Made by a program: the position numbers and the translations under genes. A DNA stretch of 64,000 bases from Brucella grignonensis (lineage in GTDB: Bacteria > Pseudomonadota > Alphaproteobacteria > Rhizobiales > Rhizobiaceae), in NCBI RefSeq assembly GCF_002252505.1, contig NZ_NNRL01000148.1, positions 1 to 64,000 of the forward strand, read 5' to 3'. The notes under the pieces were generated by a model that saw nothing but the letters and a program-made list of their open reading frames with translations, was not told where the DNA came from and did no database searches. Positions 51,776 to 61,117 of the stretch are shown here, one piece after another; the stretch's first letter is position 1, and the number at the start of each line of letters is the position of its first letter.

Positions 51776-54700
51776 TTAATCCGCGAGAACACGGGTCGGC
51801 GGGAAGATGATTTCCACCACGGTGCCGCGTCCGGGCGTCGAATCTATCGCAAACTGAGCACGGTTCGCTTCGACCATCGCTTTTGTAAGCGGCAGGCCTA
51901 AGCCTGTACCTTCATTACGCCAGTCTTTTGCGCTTTCTGTTTGCCTGCGCTGCATGGCATTGACCTGACGGAAGGGCTTCAGTGCCTGTTCAACTTCGGC
52001 CTTTGTCATACCTACGCCCGTATCTCGCACGCGCATGACGACATCGCCGTTCAGTTCATAATTGGTCGAGACGATCACCTGTCCGCCGGTCGCAGTGAAG
52101 CGAACCGCATTGGATAGCAGGTTGAGAGCTACCTGTTTGATCGAACGTGCATCGGCGACGATGTCAGGCAGGTTCGACTGGAAGCTTGAACGGATAATCA
52201 CACGTTCTCGGTTTGCCTGTGGCTGCATCAGAGCAATGGCTTCGCCGATGGCATCATTGAGCGAAACCGCTTCAAATTGCATATCGAGTGCACCGGCTTC
52301 GATTTTGGAAATATCGAGCAAGTCATTGACCAGCGCCAGCACATGATTACCAGAACGGTTGATGTCGCGCAGATAATCGCGGTAGCGATCATTGCCGATT
52401 GAGCCGAACTTCTCGTCGGCCATCAATTCGGAAAAACCGATGATCGCGTTAAGTGGCGTACGAATCTCGTGGCTGATACGGGCCAGGAAGTCAGTCTTCT
52501 GGTTGGATGCGCGCTCGGCTTCCTTGCGCGCATTCGTCAGCTCTTCTTCTGTACGCTTCCATTGCGTGATGTCGCGCAATACGGCGCAGAAACCGCTCGT
52601 GTGCGGAAGCTTGCCCATGGTCATGAAGAGGGGGATGAACCCACCCTGAGCTTCGCGACCGATCACTTCTCTGCCGTCGTTTAAGACGCTGAGGACACCA
52701 TTTTCGGATAGCCCGTGCAGATAATCCATTGCTGCGCGCTGGCTCTCGATTGCAAACAGCATCGAGAAGAATTTGCCTTCGGTATCGGTTCGGTCATAAC
52801 CGAAAAGAGCGGCGGCCGAATGATTCATTGAGCGAATGCGGCCTTCCGGATCAATCAGTACAACGCCATCTGTGGCAGTGTCGAGAATGATCTTGAGTTC
52901 TTCAACCTGTGCTTTAAGCGCCTGCTTTTCAGTATGCTCTTCGTCTGCGATCTCGGCTTTTTCAGAAGCCACAACCTCAATGGAAGCGGGAGCAGCGGGC
53001 ATGAGACTCAGCATAAGCGCACGACCGTTTTGCCAGCCAATGGCGTTCAGATGTGCGTCTACAGGTTCTTCGCTGCCGTCTGCCCGACGCAGCACCATAC
53101 CTTGAGGATTGTTGCTCTCATCACTGTCACTGTTGAATAATGCATCGACGCCACCCGCATCATGTATGTCTGTGAGCGTTTCATAACCTGTAAGGTCGAG
53201 AAGTGCCTGATTGACATAATGAATCTCATCACCCGAATGGATGATGACCGGAATAGGAAGATTGGCGAGAAGTGCCGTCTCATCGACACGATGTTTCTGG
53301 TCTGGCTTATCTTCCGCCGCAGGCAAATTTTCAGATATGATTGCAACGGGCGCGTTGCGCTCTGCTGCGGGTTGCGGCTGTTCAATTTTTTCTGCTGGCT
53401 TTTCGAGAGATGCATCGCCGTCCTGACGAGAAGTGGCCAGTCCTTGCTTACGCAGGCGGTCCGCAATCTCCCGAAATGCATTGCGTTCGGTCGCGGTCAA
53501 CCCGCCTTCGGGACGCTGTTCTCTGCCCTGTTCTTTGGCCTTGAACTGCTTTGCCCGATCCGCTTCCACCTTTTCACGCGCCGCGGTATTCAAAAGCTCA
53601 ATGACCTTGTCTGACTCGCGACGGCCTGGGTTGGGCGTCAGTTCGAAAGGCAGCATCGGTGCTGCTTTGGTCTGATGCTGTATATTTGGACGATCATCAT
53701 TGGCTACTTCTTCAGAAAGCGCCAGAACATCGTCGTCGCCATCGGTGCTCGACATTTCCTTTGTTGAGGGGGCTGTTTCGCGTTTCGGCGGAATGCCGCC
53801 AGCGAGCACAAGGCCGATTGTCTCGGGGTCTTCTTCCGCATCTTCAGGACGCACGAGGCCGAACCCGCGGAAGCCGATGAATTCACGATCACGCGAATAT
53901 ACCGGCAGGGCGGCAAGCTCAACCGGTACACGAAGATTGGTGCCCTCCACAGGCCAGAGCAGCTTTTTGCCAGACCAGGTGTCGCGCTTCTCCAGAAGCG
54001 AGCCGATGCTGCCATCCGTATCGAAGGCAAAAACATTGGCGACTTCCGCAAAGCGTCTGCCAATGACATCAGCCGCGTTTGGGCCGATGATGCCGCCAAG
54101 TTCCGGTGAAACTTCAGTAAACGATCCAGCCGCGTCGGTTTTCCAGATGAAGCGGGCAGGTGGGCCGTTGCGATCAAAGACAAAGCTTTTCGGCTTGATT
54201 TCCTTTGCCGCAATCTCATCCTCATGCATAACTGCGTCGTTATCTGTCGCAGCTGTTGCTTCCGCGTCATCGGCCTTTTGAGGTGTAGTGACTGCTTCTT
54301 CGACAATGCAGATAAGATGCATGGCCGGGTTGTCGGTAAGCCGTGCAATTGCGCCCGGAACGGAACTCTTACCTGCACGAATGCGGCGTTTCACGATACG
54401 GTCGCCAGCATCTCGGACTTCAACGATAAGATCTTCAAGTGTTGATGCAGAAATATCGAGGGCTGCGAAGCGTGAACTCGATGCGACGACCTTTGCCTGA
54501 GTATCGATCAGCGCGACATGCGTCGCGTTATCTCCGAGGCCGGAAATAATGACATCAGGGGCTGTGTTCTGTTTCTCGACAGCGAGCAGCAGAGCTTCGA
54601 TCCCGTCAGGCATTGTGAGCTGGGAAACTTGAAGGCGAGTGAGTTCTGAACGCATGCCAGCACCAAGACGCACTGCAACAATGCGCGGTGCGATGTCGGC

Positions 54701-54928
54701 TTCGTTGCTCGAACTCATGATCTGGCGGCGGGTTGCAACTGGCAGATCGAGTTCTTCACCGATGACGTCTTCGATCCGTTCATAACCGAACAATTTGGCA
54801 CCTGGGCCATTGATCCACAGAACGGTCGAAAGGTCGCGCGTCAGCACGAGCTGTGCATCGCCCTTGGCAAAGCCTTCGCGGATATGATCCAGCGCGGCAA
54901 TGTCGATGAAGGGGTATGATCCTGACAT
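51776..54928 (-). CDS. pdhS: PAS-domain sensor histidine kinase, PdhS-like
   Basis: A 1050-residue cytoplasmic kinase with no membrane segment. The long N-terminal sensory part has several PAS-like regions (AKLFGYERIEDVIGEELDLP near residue 45; INQALLDLTGYETLTDIHD-like near 600; DGVVLIDPEGRIRSMNHSAA near 700) and a low-complexity Lys/Glu/Gln linker around 440-540. The kinase core is complete: phospho-acceptor His820 in ISHEIRTPLNAIIGFSELMA, N-box LLSNAVRFTATGG, G1 RDTGVGMTKAE, G2 GTGLGLPL. Architecture and opening residues match PdhS, which in Brucella interacts with DivK and marks the old pole. A CtrA-type box lies 42 bp upstream of the start. Confidence 0.9.
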   Translation of the reverse strand: MSGSYPFIDIAALDHIREGFAKGDAQLVLTRDLSTVLWINGPGAKLFGYERIEDVIGEELDLPVATRRQIMSSSNEADIAPRIVAVRLGAGMRSELTRLQVSQLTMPDGIEALLLAVEKQNTAPDVIISGLGDNATHVALIDTQAKVVASSSRFAALDISASTLEDLIVEVRDAGDRIVKRRIRAGKSSVPGAIARLTDNPAMHLICIVEEAVTTPQKADDAEATAATDNDAVMHEDEIAAKEIKPKSFVFDRNGPPARFIWKTDAAGSFTEVSPELGGIIGPNAADVIGRRFAEVANVFAFDTDGSIGSLLEKRDTWSGKKLLWPVEGTNLRVPVELAALPVYSRDREFIGFRGFGLVRPEDAEEDPETIGLVLAGGIPPKRETAPSTKEMSSTDGDDDVLALSEEVANDDRPNIQHQTKAAPMLPFELTPNPGRRESDKVIELLNTAAREKVEADRAKQFKAKEQGREQRPEGGLTATERNAFREIADRLRKQGLATSRQDGDASLEKPAEKIEQPQPAAERNAPVAIISENLPAAEDKPDQKHRVDETALLANLPIPVIIHSGDEIHYVNQALLDLTGYETLTDIHDAGGVDALFNSDSDESNNPQGMVLRRADGSEEPVDAHLNAIGWQNGRALMLSLMPAAPASIEVVASEKAEIADEEHTEKQALKAQVEELKIILDTATDGVVLIDPEGRIRSMNHSAAALFGYDRTDTEGKFFSMLFAIESQRAAMDYLHGLSENGVLSVLNDGREVIGREAQGGFIPLFMTMGKLPHTSGFCAVLRDITQWKRTEEELTNARKEAERASNQKTDFLARISHEIRTPLNAIIGFSELMADEKFGSIGNDRYRDYLRDINRSGNHVLALVNDLLDISKIEAGALDMQFEAVSLNDAIGEAIALMQPQANRERVIIRSSFQSNLPDIVADARSIKQVALNLLSNAVRFTATGGQVIVSTNYELNGDVVMRVRDTGVGMTKAEVEQALKPFRQVNAMQRRQTESAKDWRNEGTGLGLPLTKAMVEANRAQFAIDSTPGRGTVVEIIFPPTRVLAD

Positions 54929-54969
54929 ACCGGTCCTTTACCTGTTCTTCCAACCACCCAAGATGCCCA

Positions 54970-54984
54970 TTAACGACCTGTTAA
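54970..54984. promoter_or_regulatory. CtrA-type box upstream of pdhS
   Basis: TTAACGACCTGTTAA is a perfect TTAA-N7-TTAA site, 42 bp before the pdhS start codon, a natural distance for a box covering the -35 region. PdhS acts on DivK, which in turn affects CtrA, so the site suggests feedback (inference). Confidence 0.6.
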
Positions 54985-55281
54985 TAAGCTTCTTGCGGGT
55001 TCGGGTCCATATTCCCATTCGATATGGACCTCATTTTCTGTTCCATTAGTTAATGAGGGTGCGGCAATTTTATGTGTCGCGGCATTATCCAGCTTTGTGC
55101 ACAGGCATGCATAAAACATGGTAATCAAAACCCATCCAATTTTAACGATTGGGTCGCTTTGGCTAACAAACGTGGATTTCTTCAAAAAAGATCATTGTAA
55201 TCACTTGCAATGTGGATCGATTCTCCGTATGTGACCCCCTATCGACGGACACCACAAGCGAGTTCGTTGAGATTTAGGTAC

Positions 55282-55358
55282 GCGGTCGTAGCTCAGTTGG
55301 TTAGAGCGCAGGATTGTGGCTCCTGAGGTCGGTGGTTCGAATCCACCCGTCCGTACCA
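55282..55358 (+). tRNA. tRNA-His (anticodon GTG), CCA encoded
   Basis: The D arm TAGCTCAGTTGGTTAGAGC, the anticodon loop ATTGTGGC with anticodon GTG, the T arm GGTGG-TTCGAAT-CCACC and an encoded CCA end give a complete cloverleaf. The acceptor stem pairs G1-U72 (wobble) and has a T-T mismatch at position 5-68; the discriminator is A73. The base before G1 is C, so there is no G at -1 opposite C73. Loss of the otherwise universal G-1 of tRNA-His is known for a large alphaproteobacterial clade. Confidence 0.95.
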
Positions 55359-55792
55359 TCTAATTTTCCCTAAGTGATTGATATTTATGCGCAAAAGAGA
55401 TTTGCACAAAGCACATATCGTGCAAAGTCTTATTTTTGTGCCACATTTTGCGCCACACGCATCAAAAGCTGCTTATCAATTTGCAAATCCCCTCAGGTGC
55501 TTGCTCTTAAAAATGACAAAGGCGCGAAATGGGATTTCTGGCGGTGGCTTCACGTTTCGAGAGAACAATTCCTTTCTCTTCGAAACTGCTTTTACCCGTC
55601 ACACCCGGTTGAGGCGATCGCAACCGGTGTGGACATGTGGTTTGCTGCAGCCAGCGGCTTCAGGCTTTGGCATATTGCAATCATGGCGACAGTCATTTCC
55701 GTCGCCATGTTGATCCTTGTTGGCAAACTGGAGCAAAAAGTTCCTTCGGACAAGAGCGAGCCGTGTTGGACACTTTGCTTATAAGAAACGGC
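55359..55792. other. 434-bp gap between tRNA-His and the DUF465 gene
   Basis: No firm gene. A frame from an ATG at 55635 would encode a 49-residue peptide with one hydrophobic segment (LWHIAIMATVISVAMLILVG), but it lacks a ribosome site and its end is Cys/Trp-rich and atypical. The 3' flank of a tRNA is a common integration site, but no integrase is seen. Confidence 0.3.
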
Positions 55793-56032
55793 TCAAAGCG
55801 GAGACAGAGCCTGTTCGATTGTGTCCTTCAGCGCGAGCCTTTGTTTGCGCAAGTTCGTTTCCTCTTCCTGGCTGACAGGTGCGATTTTGGTTTCCGCGCG
55901 GTGAATACGGTCATTTACTGAATCGTACTCTTCAAGGATGCGGGCAAAACGCGGATCGGCTGCCTTCAGCGCATGAATAGTCACAAGTTTACCCGGAAAC
56001 TCCTCACCGAGAGTGTGTGGTGTGTTGGACAT
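55793..56032 (-). CDS. DUF465 (YdcH-like) small protein
   Basis: A 79-residue, highly helical charged protein. The segment DPRFARILEEYDSVNDRIHR and LRKQRLALKDTIEQAL match DUF465/YdcH. AAGGAG lies 6 bases before ATG 56032, so this start is preferred over the in-frame 56101. Function unknown; homologues are abundant small cytosolic proteins in proteobacteria. Confidence 0.85.
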   Translation of the reverse strand: MSNTPHTLGEEFPGKLVTIHALKAADPRFARILEEYDSVNDRIHRAETKIAPVSQEEETNLRKQRLALKDTIEQALSPL

Positions 56033-56226
56033 GTTGTTCTCCTTCCTTTGATAGGAAGCAGGTTGGCAGTTGTTCGACGAAGTCTCATTGATCCCGATCA
56101 ATAGGGAAGTATATCAGCACATGCATATAGCGCACGGCTGGCATGCAAAGTCTGCTGTTCAAACTGGGGTTGAACAGCACCATTTTTAGGGAGCGGACCA
56201 ATGGAATGTCCGCGATGGAGATGAAA

Positions 56227-56385
56227 ATGTTTGCCCGTTTTAATAACCGTTTCGGTCGTGCTTTTGCGCAATTCGGCAGTGCCGTCCGCGCGTCTGCTGC
56301 CCTGCGTGTCGGTCATCAACCGATGGCAAAAGACCTTGAGACGCTCGGCATCGATGTGGCTCAGTTCCGTAAAATTCATGACTAA
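56227..56385 (+). CDS. Small DUF1127-like protein
   Basis: A 52-residue basic protein, FNNRFGRAFAQFGSAVRASA followed by LETLGIDVAQFRKI. The C-terminal LGID..QFR recalls DUF1127 (YjiS). GGAG lies 6 bases before ATG 56227; starts at 56206 or 56221 are in frame. It is followed by a strong terminator, which supports expression as a single small gene. Confidence 0.6.
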   Translation: MFARFNNRFGRAFAQFGSAVRASAALRVGHQPMAKDLETLGIDVAQFRKIHD

Positions 56386-56407
56386 GCTAATAATTGCTTA
56401 TTGAGGT

Positions 56408-56436
56408 AAAGCCCCGGTTTCCCCGGGGCTTTTTGC
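56408..56436 (+). terminator. Terminator after the small DUF1127-like gene
   Basis: AAAGCCCCGG and CCGGGGCTTT form a 10-bp stem with a 5-base loop and five Ts. It lies 3 bp from the convergent tctA stop and may work for both directions. Confidence 0.9.
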
Positions 56437-56439
56437 TTT

Positions 56440-57984
56440 TTAGTCTTCGTCGGTTGCCATCTGCTTGAGCAATTCGCCCTTGCCACGTTGACGCATAATC
56501 ATGGGCACGACCACCGCAGCTATTGCCAGTGCGATCAATGTCACTGATACCCATGAGTTTACCAGCGTCATCGGATTTCCCTGACTGATCTGCAGTGCTT
56601 GACGGAGACTTTTCTCTGCCATCGGTCCGAGGATCAGTCCTACAACAACCGGAGCGATTGGATAGGAAAAGCGGCGCAGCACATAACCGAGCAGGCCGAA
56701 CGCCAGAAGCAGGCCGAGCTCGAACGATACCGGAAGGCCGAACAGTATCGATGTTGATGCATTGGCCCCGATTGTGCCGAGTGTGGCGAAGACCAGAATG
56801 CCCGCATAGAGCCAGTGGCGCGGGATGGTGAGCATCTTCACCCAGAGTCCGATAAGTGGCAGGTTCAGAACCAGCAACATCAGATTGGCGACCAGAAGAC
56901 TTGCGACAAGCCCCCAAACCATCGGGGCATTGGTTACAAAGAGCAGTGGTCCCGGCTGCAACCCGAATTGCTGAAAGCCAGCAAGCATGATTGCCGCCGT
57001 CGCTGTCGTTGGCAGGCCGAGGGTCAGCAGTGGAACAAGCGTGCCAGCCGCTGATGCATTATTCGCCGCTTCCGGCCCTGCAACACCTTCAATAGCACCT
57101 TTACCGAACTCTTCCGGATGTTTGGAGAATTGTCGTTCCGCCGAATAGGAAAGGAAGCTCGACACATCAGCGCCGCCTGCTGGCATGGCGCCGATTGGAA
57201 AGCCTATTGCCGTTCCCCGCAACCATGGCATCCACGAGCGTTTCCAGTCGTTCCTGGTCATCCAGACAGAGCCTTTGATGGCAATGACTTCATCGTCAGG
57301 GCTCAATTTCTTGGAAACCACGGCCAATGTCTCACCAATAGCAAACAGCGCCACTGCAAGCGTGGTGACATTGATACCGTCAAGAAAGTTCGGCGTGCCC
57401 ATGACAAGACGTGCCTGTCCGGTCAGCTGGTCAATGCCGATAAGGCCGAGCGTCAGGCCGATGAAGAGCGAGGTGAGGCCACGCAATGTGGAATCGCCAA
57501 ATGCTGCCGAGACCGTCATGAAAGCGAGTAGCATCAACGCAAAATACTCGGATGGACCGAAGGAGAGCGCAAACTTCACCACCCATGGAGCAACGAATGC
57601 GAGTGCCAGAGTGGCGATAAGTCCTGCAATAAAGGAGCCGATTGCTGCAGTTGCCAGTGCTGGCCCGCCACGCCCAGCTCTTGCCATTTTGTTGCCCTCC
57701 AGAGCCGTGACGATGGAAGCACTTTCTCCGGGCGTGTTGAGCAGGATTGACGTGGTTGAACCGCCATACATCCCACCGTAATAGATGCCCGCGAACATGA
57801 TCAGTGAACCGGCAGGATCGAGCTTATAGGTAACAGGTAGAAGCAATGCCACAGTGAGTGCCGGGCCTATGCCCGGAAGCACGCCAACAGCCGTACCAAG
57901 TGTGACGCCAATCAGCGCATAAATAAGGTTCGACGGTTCAAGCGCCACCAAGAGTCCGTTGGCGAGAAGAGTGACAGTATCCAT
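56440..57984 (-). CDS. tctA: Tripartite tricarboxylate transporter, large membrane subunit
   Basis: A 514-residue TctA-family permease with about twelve membrane segments. Typical are [20 protein letters not shown] near residue 30, [20 protein letters not shown] (the conserved substrate-path loop), and [20 protein letters not shown] in the second half. With TctB it takes up citrate-like or other carboxylates delivered by TctC, driven by an ion gradient. Last of a tctC-tctB-tctA run on the minus strand. Confidence 0.94.
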   Translation of the reverse strand: MDTVTLLANGLLVALEPSNLIYALIGVTLGTAVGVLPGIGPALTVALLLPVTYKLDPAGSLIMFAGIYYGGMYGGSTTSILLNTPGESASIVTALEGNKMARAGRGGPALATAAIGSFIAGLIATLALAFVAPWVVKFALSFGPSEYFALMLLAFMTVSAAFGDSTLRGLTSLFIGLTLGLIGIDQLTGQARLVMGTPNFLDGINVTTLAVALFAIGETLAVVSKKLSPDDEVIAIKGSVWMTRNDWKRSWMPWLRGTAIGFPIGAMPAGGADVSSFLSYSAERQFSKHPEEFGKGAIEGVAGPEAANNASAAGTLVPLLTLGLPTTATAAIMLAGFQQFGLQPGPLLFVTNAPMVWGLVASLLVANLMLLVLNLPLIGLWVKMLTIPRHWLYAGILVFATLGTIGANASTSILFGLPVSFELGLLLAFGLLGYVLRRFSYPIAPVVVGLILGPMAEKSLRQALQISQGNPMTLVNSWVSVTLIALAIAAVVVPMIMRQRGKGELLKQMATDED

Positions 57985-57996
57985 TGTTAACTCGCT

Positions 57997-58494
57997 CTAA
58001 ATCAGATGCTCAAGCCAGCCTGACGGCAGCGAAAGCTGCAAGCCGCGCGCAAAAATGAACCAGATGACGAATGCAAAGACGATGCCGACAGGGACGCTGA
58101 TCCAGAGTTTGCGATAACCAAATCCGCGCGCCGTTGCCGCAAAAAGCAGCCCGGTTGCAATGGAAAAGCCCAAAGTTTTCATTGTCAGCATTTGGATGAT
58201 CAGGCCGCCAACGATCCAGGCCATTGGAGCAATCTCCTGATGCTCGCGCTCTGGAAAATCGCCTTTAAAAGCACTGATTACCGTCCATATAGACAGGATG
58301 AACAGTCCGGCTGCGATGATGTAGGGTACAGTTTTTGGCCCAACGGGCGAATAGGAAAGAACGTTGTTGCCATAGGCCGTTGACCAGGTAATGGCGATAG
58401 CGACCGCCCCCAGAATGAAGGCGATCACAAGAGCTGCGAAATCCGGCGCCGTTCCGATGGAACGGCGCTCTTCCTGCTGTTCAGAACCTGTCAT
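57997..58494 (-). CDS. tctB: Tripartite tricarboxylate transporter, small membrane subunit
   Basis: A 165-residue TctB with four hydrophobic segments (LVIAFILGAVAIAITWSTAY; TVPYIIAAGLFILSIWTVIS; IVGGLIIQMLTMKTLGFSIA; and WISVPVGIVFAFVIWFIFAR) and the TVPY motif. Start and the tctC stop overlap by 4 bp. Needed together with TctA for transport. Confidence 0.9.
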   Translation of the reverse strand: MTGSEQQEERRSIGTAPDFAALVIAFILGAVAIAITWSTAYGNNVLSYSPVGPKTVPYIIAAGLFILSIWTVISAFKGDFPEREHQEIAPMAWIVGGLIIQMLTMKTLGFSIATGLLFAATARGFGYRKLWISVPVGIVFAFVIWFIFARGLQLSLPSGWLEHLI

Positions 58495-59441
58495 TTGACG
58501 AGGCCGATTTCCTTGAGGATAGTTCCAGTGGACGCGACATCTTTGACAAGCTGTTCCTTGAACGCGTCACCTGCCAGATAGGTGTCAGCCCAGCCTTTAT
58601 CCTTAAGTGCCTTCTGCCAGGATTCCGATTTCACCATCTTTTCAATATCGGCATTGATGGCGGCTACTTGTTCCGCTGTGATATCGGGAGCAGCACCGAT
58701 CATGCGCCAGTTCTGGATCGAAACATCAACGCCGCTTTCCTTGAACGTCGGAGCATTGATGCCTTCGATGCGCTCGTCACTGGAAATACCGATGATGCGA
58801 AGCGTACCAGCCTTGATCTGCGGATCAAACTCACCGTAGCCGGAAATACCCACAGTCACCTGATTGCCAAGGATCGCTGCAAGTGCCTCGCCGCCACCGG
58901 AAAAGGCAATGTAATTGACTTTGGTCGGGTCAACGCCGATGGCTTTGGCGAAAAGTCCAGCGGTGATGTGATCCGTGCCGCCAGCAGAGCCGCCGCCCCA
59001 CGAGACAGAACCTGGGTCGGCTTTTAGTTTGGTGACGAGATCGCCAAGATTTTGAATGTCGGATGATGCAGGAACGACGATGGCTTCATATTCGCCGGTG
59101 AGGCGAGCAATCGGGGTAATCGCATCAAGATTTACCGGCGAATTGTTGGTCAGGATTGCGCCGACCATAACATAGCCGCCGACAATAAGCTGACTCGGAT
59201 CGCCTTTATTTTGATTGACGAACTGCGCGAGACCAATAGTGCCACCTGCGCCCGGAACATTGATAACCTGAACATTGCCGGAAATTTTTTCATCCTGAAG
59301 CACGCTCTGCATGGTGCGCGCCGTCTGATCCCAGCCGCCACCGGGTGCTGCTGGTGCCAGTACTTTATAATCTTCAGCCGAAGCCGCACCTGTTACTACA
59401 AGCGCTGCCACAGACGAAATGGCTAGAATCCATTTACGCAT
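58491..59441 (-). CDS. tctC: Tripartite tricarboxylate transporter, binding protein
   Basis: A 316-residue TctC/Bug-family protein with a Sec signal (KWILAISSVAALVVTGAASA). The mature protein has LAPAAPGGGWDQTARTMQSV, INVPGAGGTIGLAQFVNQ and SVSWGGGSAGGTDHITAGLF, the ligand-cradling loops of the family. Ligand class (citrate, other carboxylate or aromatic acid) is not decidable. ATG 59441 has GGGAGG 5 bases upstream; the in-frame extension to 59576 is rejected. Confidence 0.92.
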   Translation of the reverse strand: MRKWILAISSVAALVVTGAASAEDYKVLAPAAPGGGWDQTARTMQSVLQDEKISGNVQVINVPGAGGTIGLAQFVNQNKGDPSQLIVGGYVMVGAILTNNSPVNLDAITPIARLTGEYEAIVVPASSDIQNLGDLVTKLKADPGSVSWGGGSAGGTDHITAGLFAKAIGVDPTKVNYIAFSGGGEALAAILGNQVTVGISGYGEFDPQIKAGTLRIIGISSDERIEGINAPTFKESGVDVSIQNWRMIGAAPDITAEQVAAINADIEKMVKSESWQKALKDKGWADTYLAGDAFKEQLVKDVASTGTILKEIGLVK

Positions 59442-59689
59442 AAGTCCTCCCATAATGCACTTTGCGTGCATTGTACTGCTGTCTTTTCGACAGTCCTCCT
59501 CAAAAAACTCTGCTTCCCAAACAGAGACTCTTAGTCTGGAGACTACAACAGGGAAATGCAATATACCAGCAAGCAATGCCGCTAGTTTTACTTGTAAGGT
59601 CGTATTAGAAAAAAGTCTTAAATGGTGCTTTTATATAGCCGAATGAGCCTTTGGCATCGCTTGACGTGTTTGAAGGTGCGATGTAACAC

Positions 59690-59912
59690 AGTTACGACGG
59701 TTCCCCGACCGAGAGTGAAGGGGATTAATAGGGAACACGGTGAGGACGACCCAAAAGGGACCAAGACCGTGGCTGCCCCCGCAACTGTAAGCGGATTGCC
59801 GTTCATCCTTGTGATGCCTCAAAAGCGTCATGTCACTGAGTTTGTTTCAGGCAGCTCGGGAAGGCAGATGAACAGCGAATATCCGTGAGCCAGGAGACCT
59901 GCCGTCTAACGT
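59690..59912 (+). ncRNA. Cobalamin (B12) riboswitch
   Basis: Conserved cobalamin-element pieces occur in order: TAATAGGGAACACGGTG, then CCAAGACCGTGGCTGCCCCC with GCAACTGTAAGCGG, the B12-box region CATGTCACTG, and the closing GAAGGCAGATGAACAGCG / GAGCCAGGAGACCTGCCGTC. ACGACGG at the 5' side and CCGTC at the 3' side close the outer stem. It lies before a B12 ABC importer operon, which it should switch off when cobalamin is plentiful. The expression platform lies between 59912 and 60090, where there is also a small ORF. Confidence 0.95.
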
Positions 59913-59955
59913 AGTCCATTGTCACGGGCGGGGATGCCCGGAGCAGGAGTTGGTT

Positions 59956-60054
59956 ATGACAGCTTTCAACGTCGCAAGACGTCATCTCTTATTGTCATTC
60001 ATATCCCCGGATATGTCCGTTCTCTTTAAGCGCCGGATCGTTTCCGCCGTTTGA
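59956..60054 (+). CDS. Possible leader ORF (32 codons) between riboswitch and B12 importer
   Basis: ATG 59956 has CAGGAG 6 bases upstream, a better ribosome site than that of the following importer gene. The peptide, MTAFNVARRHLLLSFISPDM then SVLFKRRIVSAV, is basic and has no known family. The stop codon lies inside the hairpin GCCG-TTTGATG-CGGC that is followed by five Ts. A leader peptide whose translation affects this hairpin is possible. It may instead be chance. Confidence 0.4.
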   Translation: MTAFNVARRHLLLSFISPDMSVLFKRRIVSAV

Positions 60055-60069
60055 TGCGGCTTTTTCTCA
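60045..60069 (+). terminator. Possible attenuator hairpin in the riboswitch leader
   Basis: GCCG (60046-60049) and CGGC (60057-60060) form a short stem followed by TTTTTC. Weak on its own, but it is placed as an expression-platform terminator between riboswitch and first gene. Confidence 0.35.
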
Positions 60070-60088
60070 TGTCATTTCGGGGATTTAA

Positions 60089-61117
60089 ATGAAATTTTCA
60101 GGCCAAGTGCGGTTTGGCGCACTGCTGGGCGCAGTCGCTCTTTTCGCAACCGGTTTCGCGGCGCAGGCAGCAGAAACCCAATATCCGCTGACGCTGAAAA
60201 ACTGCGGTCGCGATGTAACCTTCAAACATGCGCCGGAGCGGGCAGTCGCCGTCGGTCAGAGCAGCACTGAGATCCTCTACAGCCTTGGCCTCGGCGACAA
60301 GGTTGTGGGTACGGCTGTTTGGTTCGGCCCGGTCCTCAAAGGCTTTGAGGAGGTGAATGCCAAGGTGAAGCGCCTGGCTGATAACGATCCGAGTTTTGAA
60401 AGCGTACTTACGCAAAAGCCAGACATTGTTACGGCGGATTTCCAGTGGCACGTTGGGCCAATGGGCATTGTCGCAAAGCCGGAACAATTCGAAGAATTGG
60501 GTATTCCTGCCTACACATCGCCTTCCGATTGCGTTGGCAAGGATAATTCTGGGGGCGGTGATGGTGTCCGCACAGCGCCATTCACGATGAATATCGTCTA
60601 TCAGGAGATTGGCGAACTGGCTCAGATCTTCAATGTGCAGGATCGTGGTGAAAAGCTGATCGCAGAACTCAAGGCACGCGAAGATGCTGCCCGCCAAAAG
60701 ATCGGCTCCTCAGATGGCAAGTTTTCGGCTGTTGCGTGGTTTTCCAGCACACAAGTTGATGCTGATCCTTATGTTGCCGGTAAGTTCGGCGCTCCTGCCT
60801 ATATCCTTTCTGCCCTTGGCATCAGGAATGTGATTGAGAGTGAAGAAGAATGGCCAGCTGTGGGTTGGGAAACAATCGCCAAGGCGGGCCCGTCGATGAT
60901 TGTTGCAGCGAAGCTGGATCGTCGTCGCTATCCTGCAGATGATATTGCGGTCAAACATCAGTTTCTCAAAGCTGATCCAGTGACGAAACTGATGCCTGCT
61001 GTTGAAGGCGGATATGTTTTCGATATCGACGCGCAATCGATGAGCACGTCGTTGAGAGTGATCGAGGGCATTGAAACGCTTGCTGCCGATATTGCAGCGT
61101 CGGATCTGAACAAGTGA
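60089..61117 (+). CDS. Cobalamin-type ABC importer, periplasmic binding protein
   Basis: A 342-residue class III (BtuF/FhuD-like) binding protein with a Sec signal (LLGAVALFATGFAAQAAETQ). The opening PLTLKNCGRDVTFKHAPERA and VGQSSTEILYSLGLGDKVVG are typical of iron-siderophore/B12 binding proteins; two lobes are joined by a long helix near residues 185-210. The riboswitch upstream argues for a cobamide or its precursor as ligand. GGGGAT precedes the ATG. The stop overlaps the permease start (GTGA). Confidence 0.87.
   Translation: MKFSGQVRFGALLGAVALFATGFAAQAAETQYPLTLKNCGRDVTFKHAPERAVAVGQSSTEILYSLGLGDKVVGTAVWFGPVLKGFEEVNAKVKRLADNDPSFESVLTQKPDIVTADFQWHVGPMGIVAKPEQFEELGIPAYTSPSDCVGKDNSGGGDGVRTAPFTMNIVYQEIGELAQIFNVQDRGEKLIAELKAREDAARQKIGSSDGKFSAVAWFSSTQVDADPYVAGKFGAPAYILSALGIRNVIESEEEWPAVGWETIAKAGPSMIVAAKLDRRRYPADDIAVKHQFLKADPVTKLMPAVEGGYVFDIDAQSMSTSLRVIEGIETLAADIAASDLNK

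Noticed and set aside
55374-55784. 136-codon frame after tRNA-His
   Set aside because: Begins within 20 bp of the tRNA end, is Cys-rich and lacks a ribosome site; only a 49-codon tail with one hydrophobic stretch looks protein-like.
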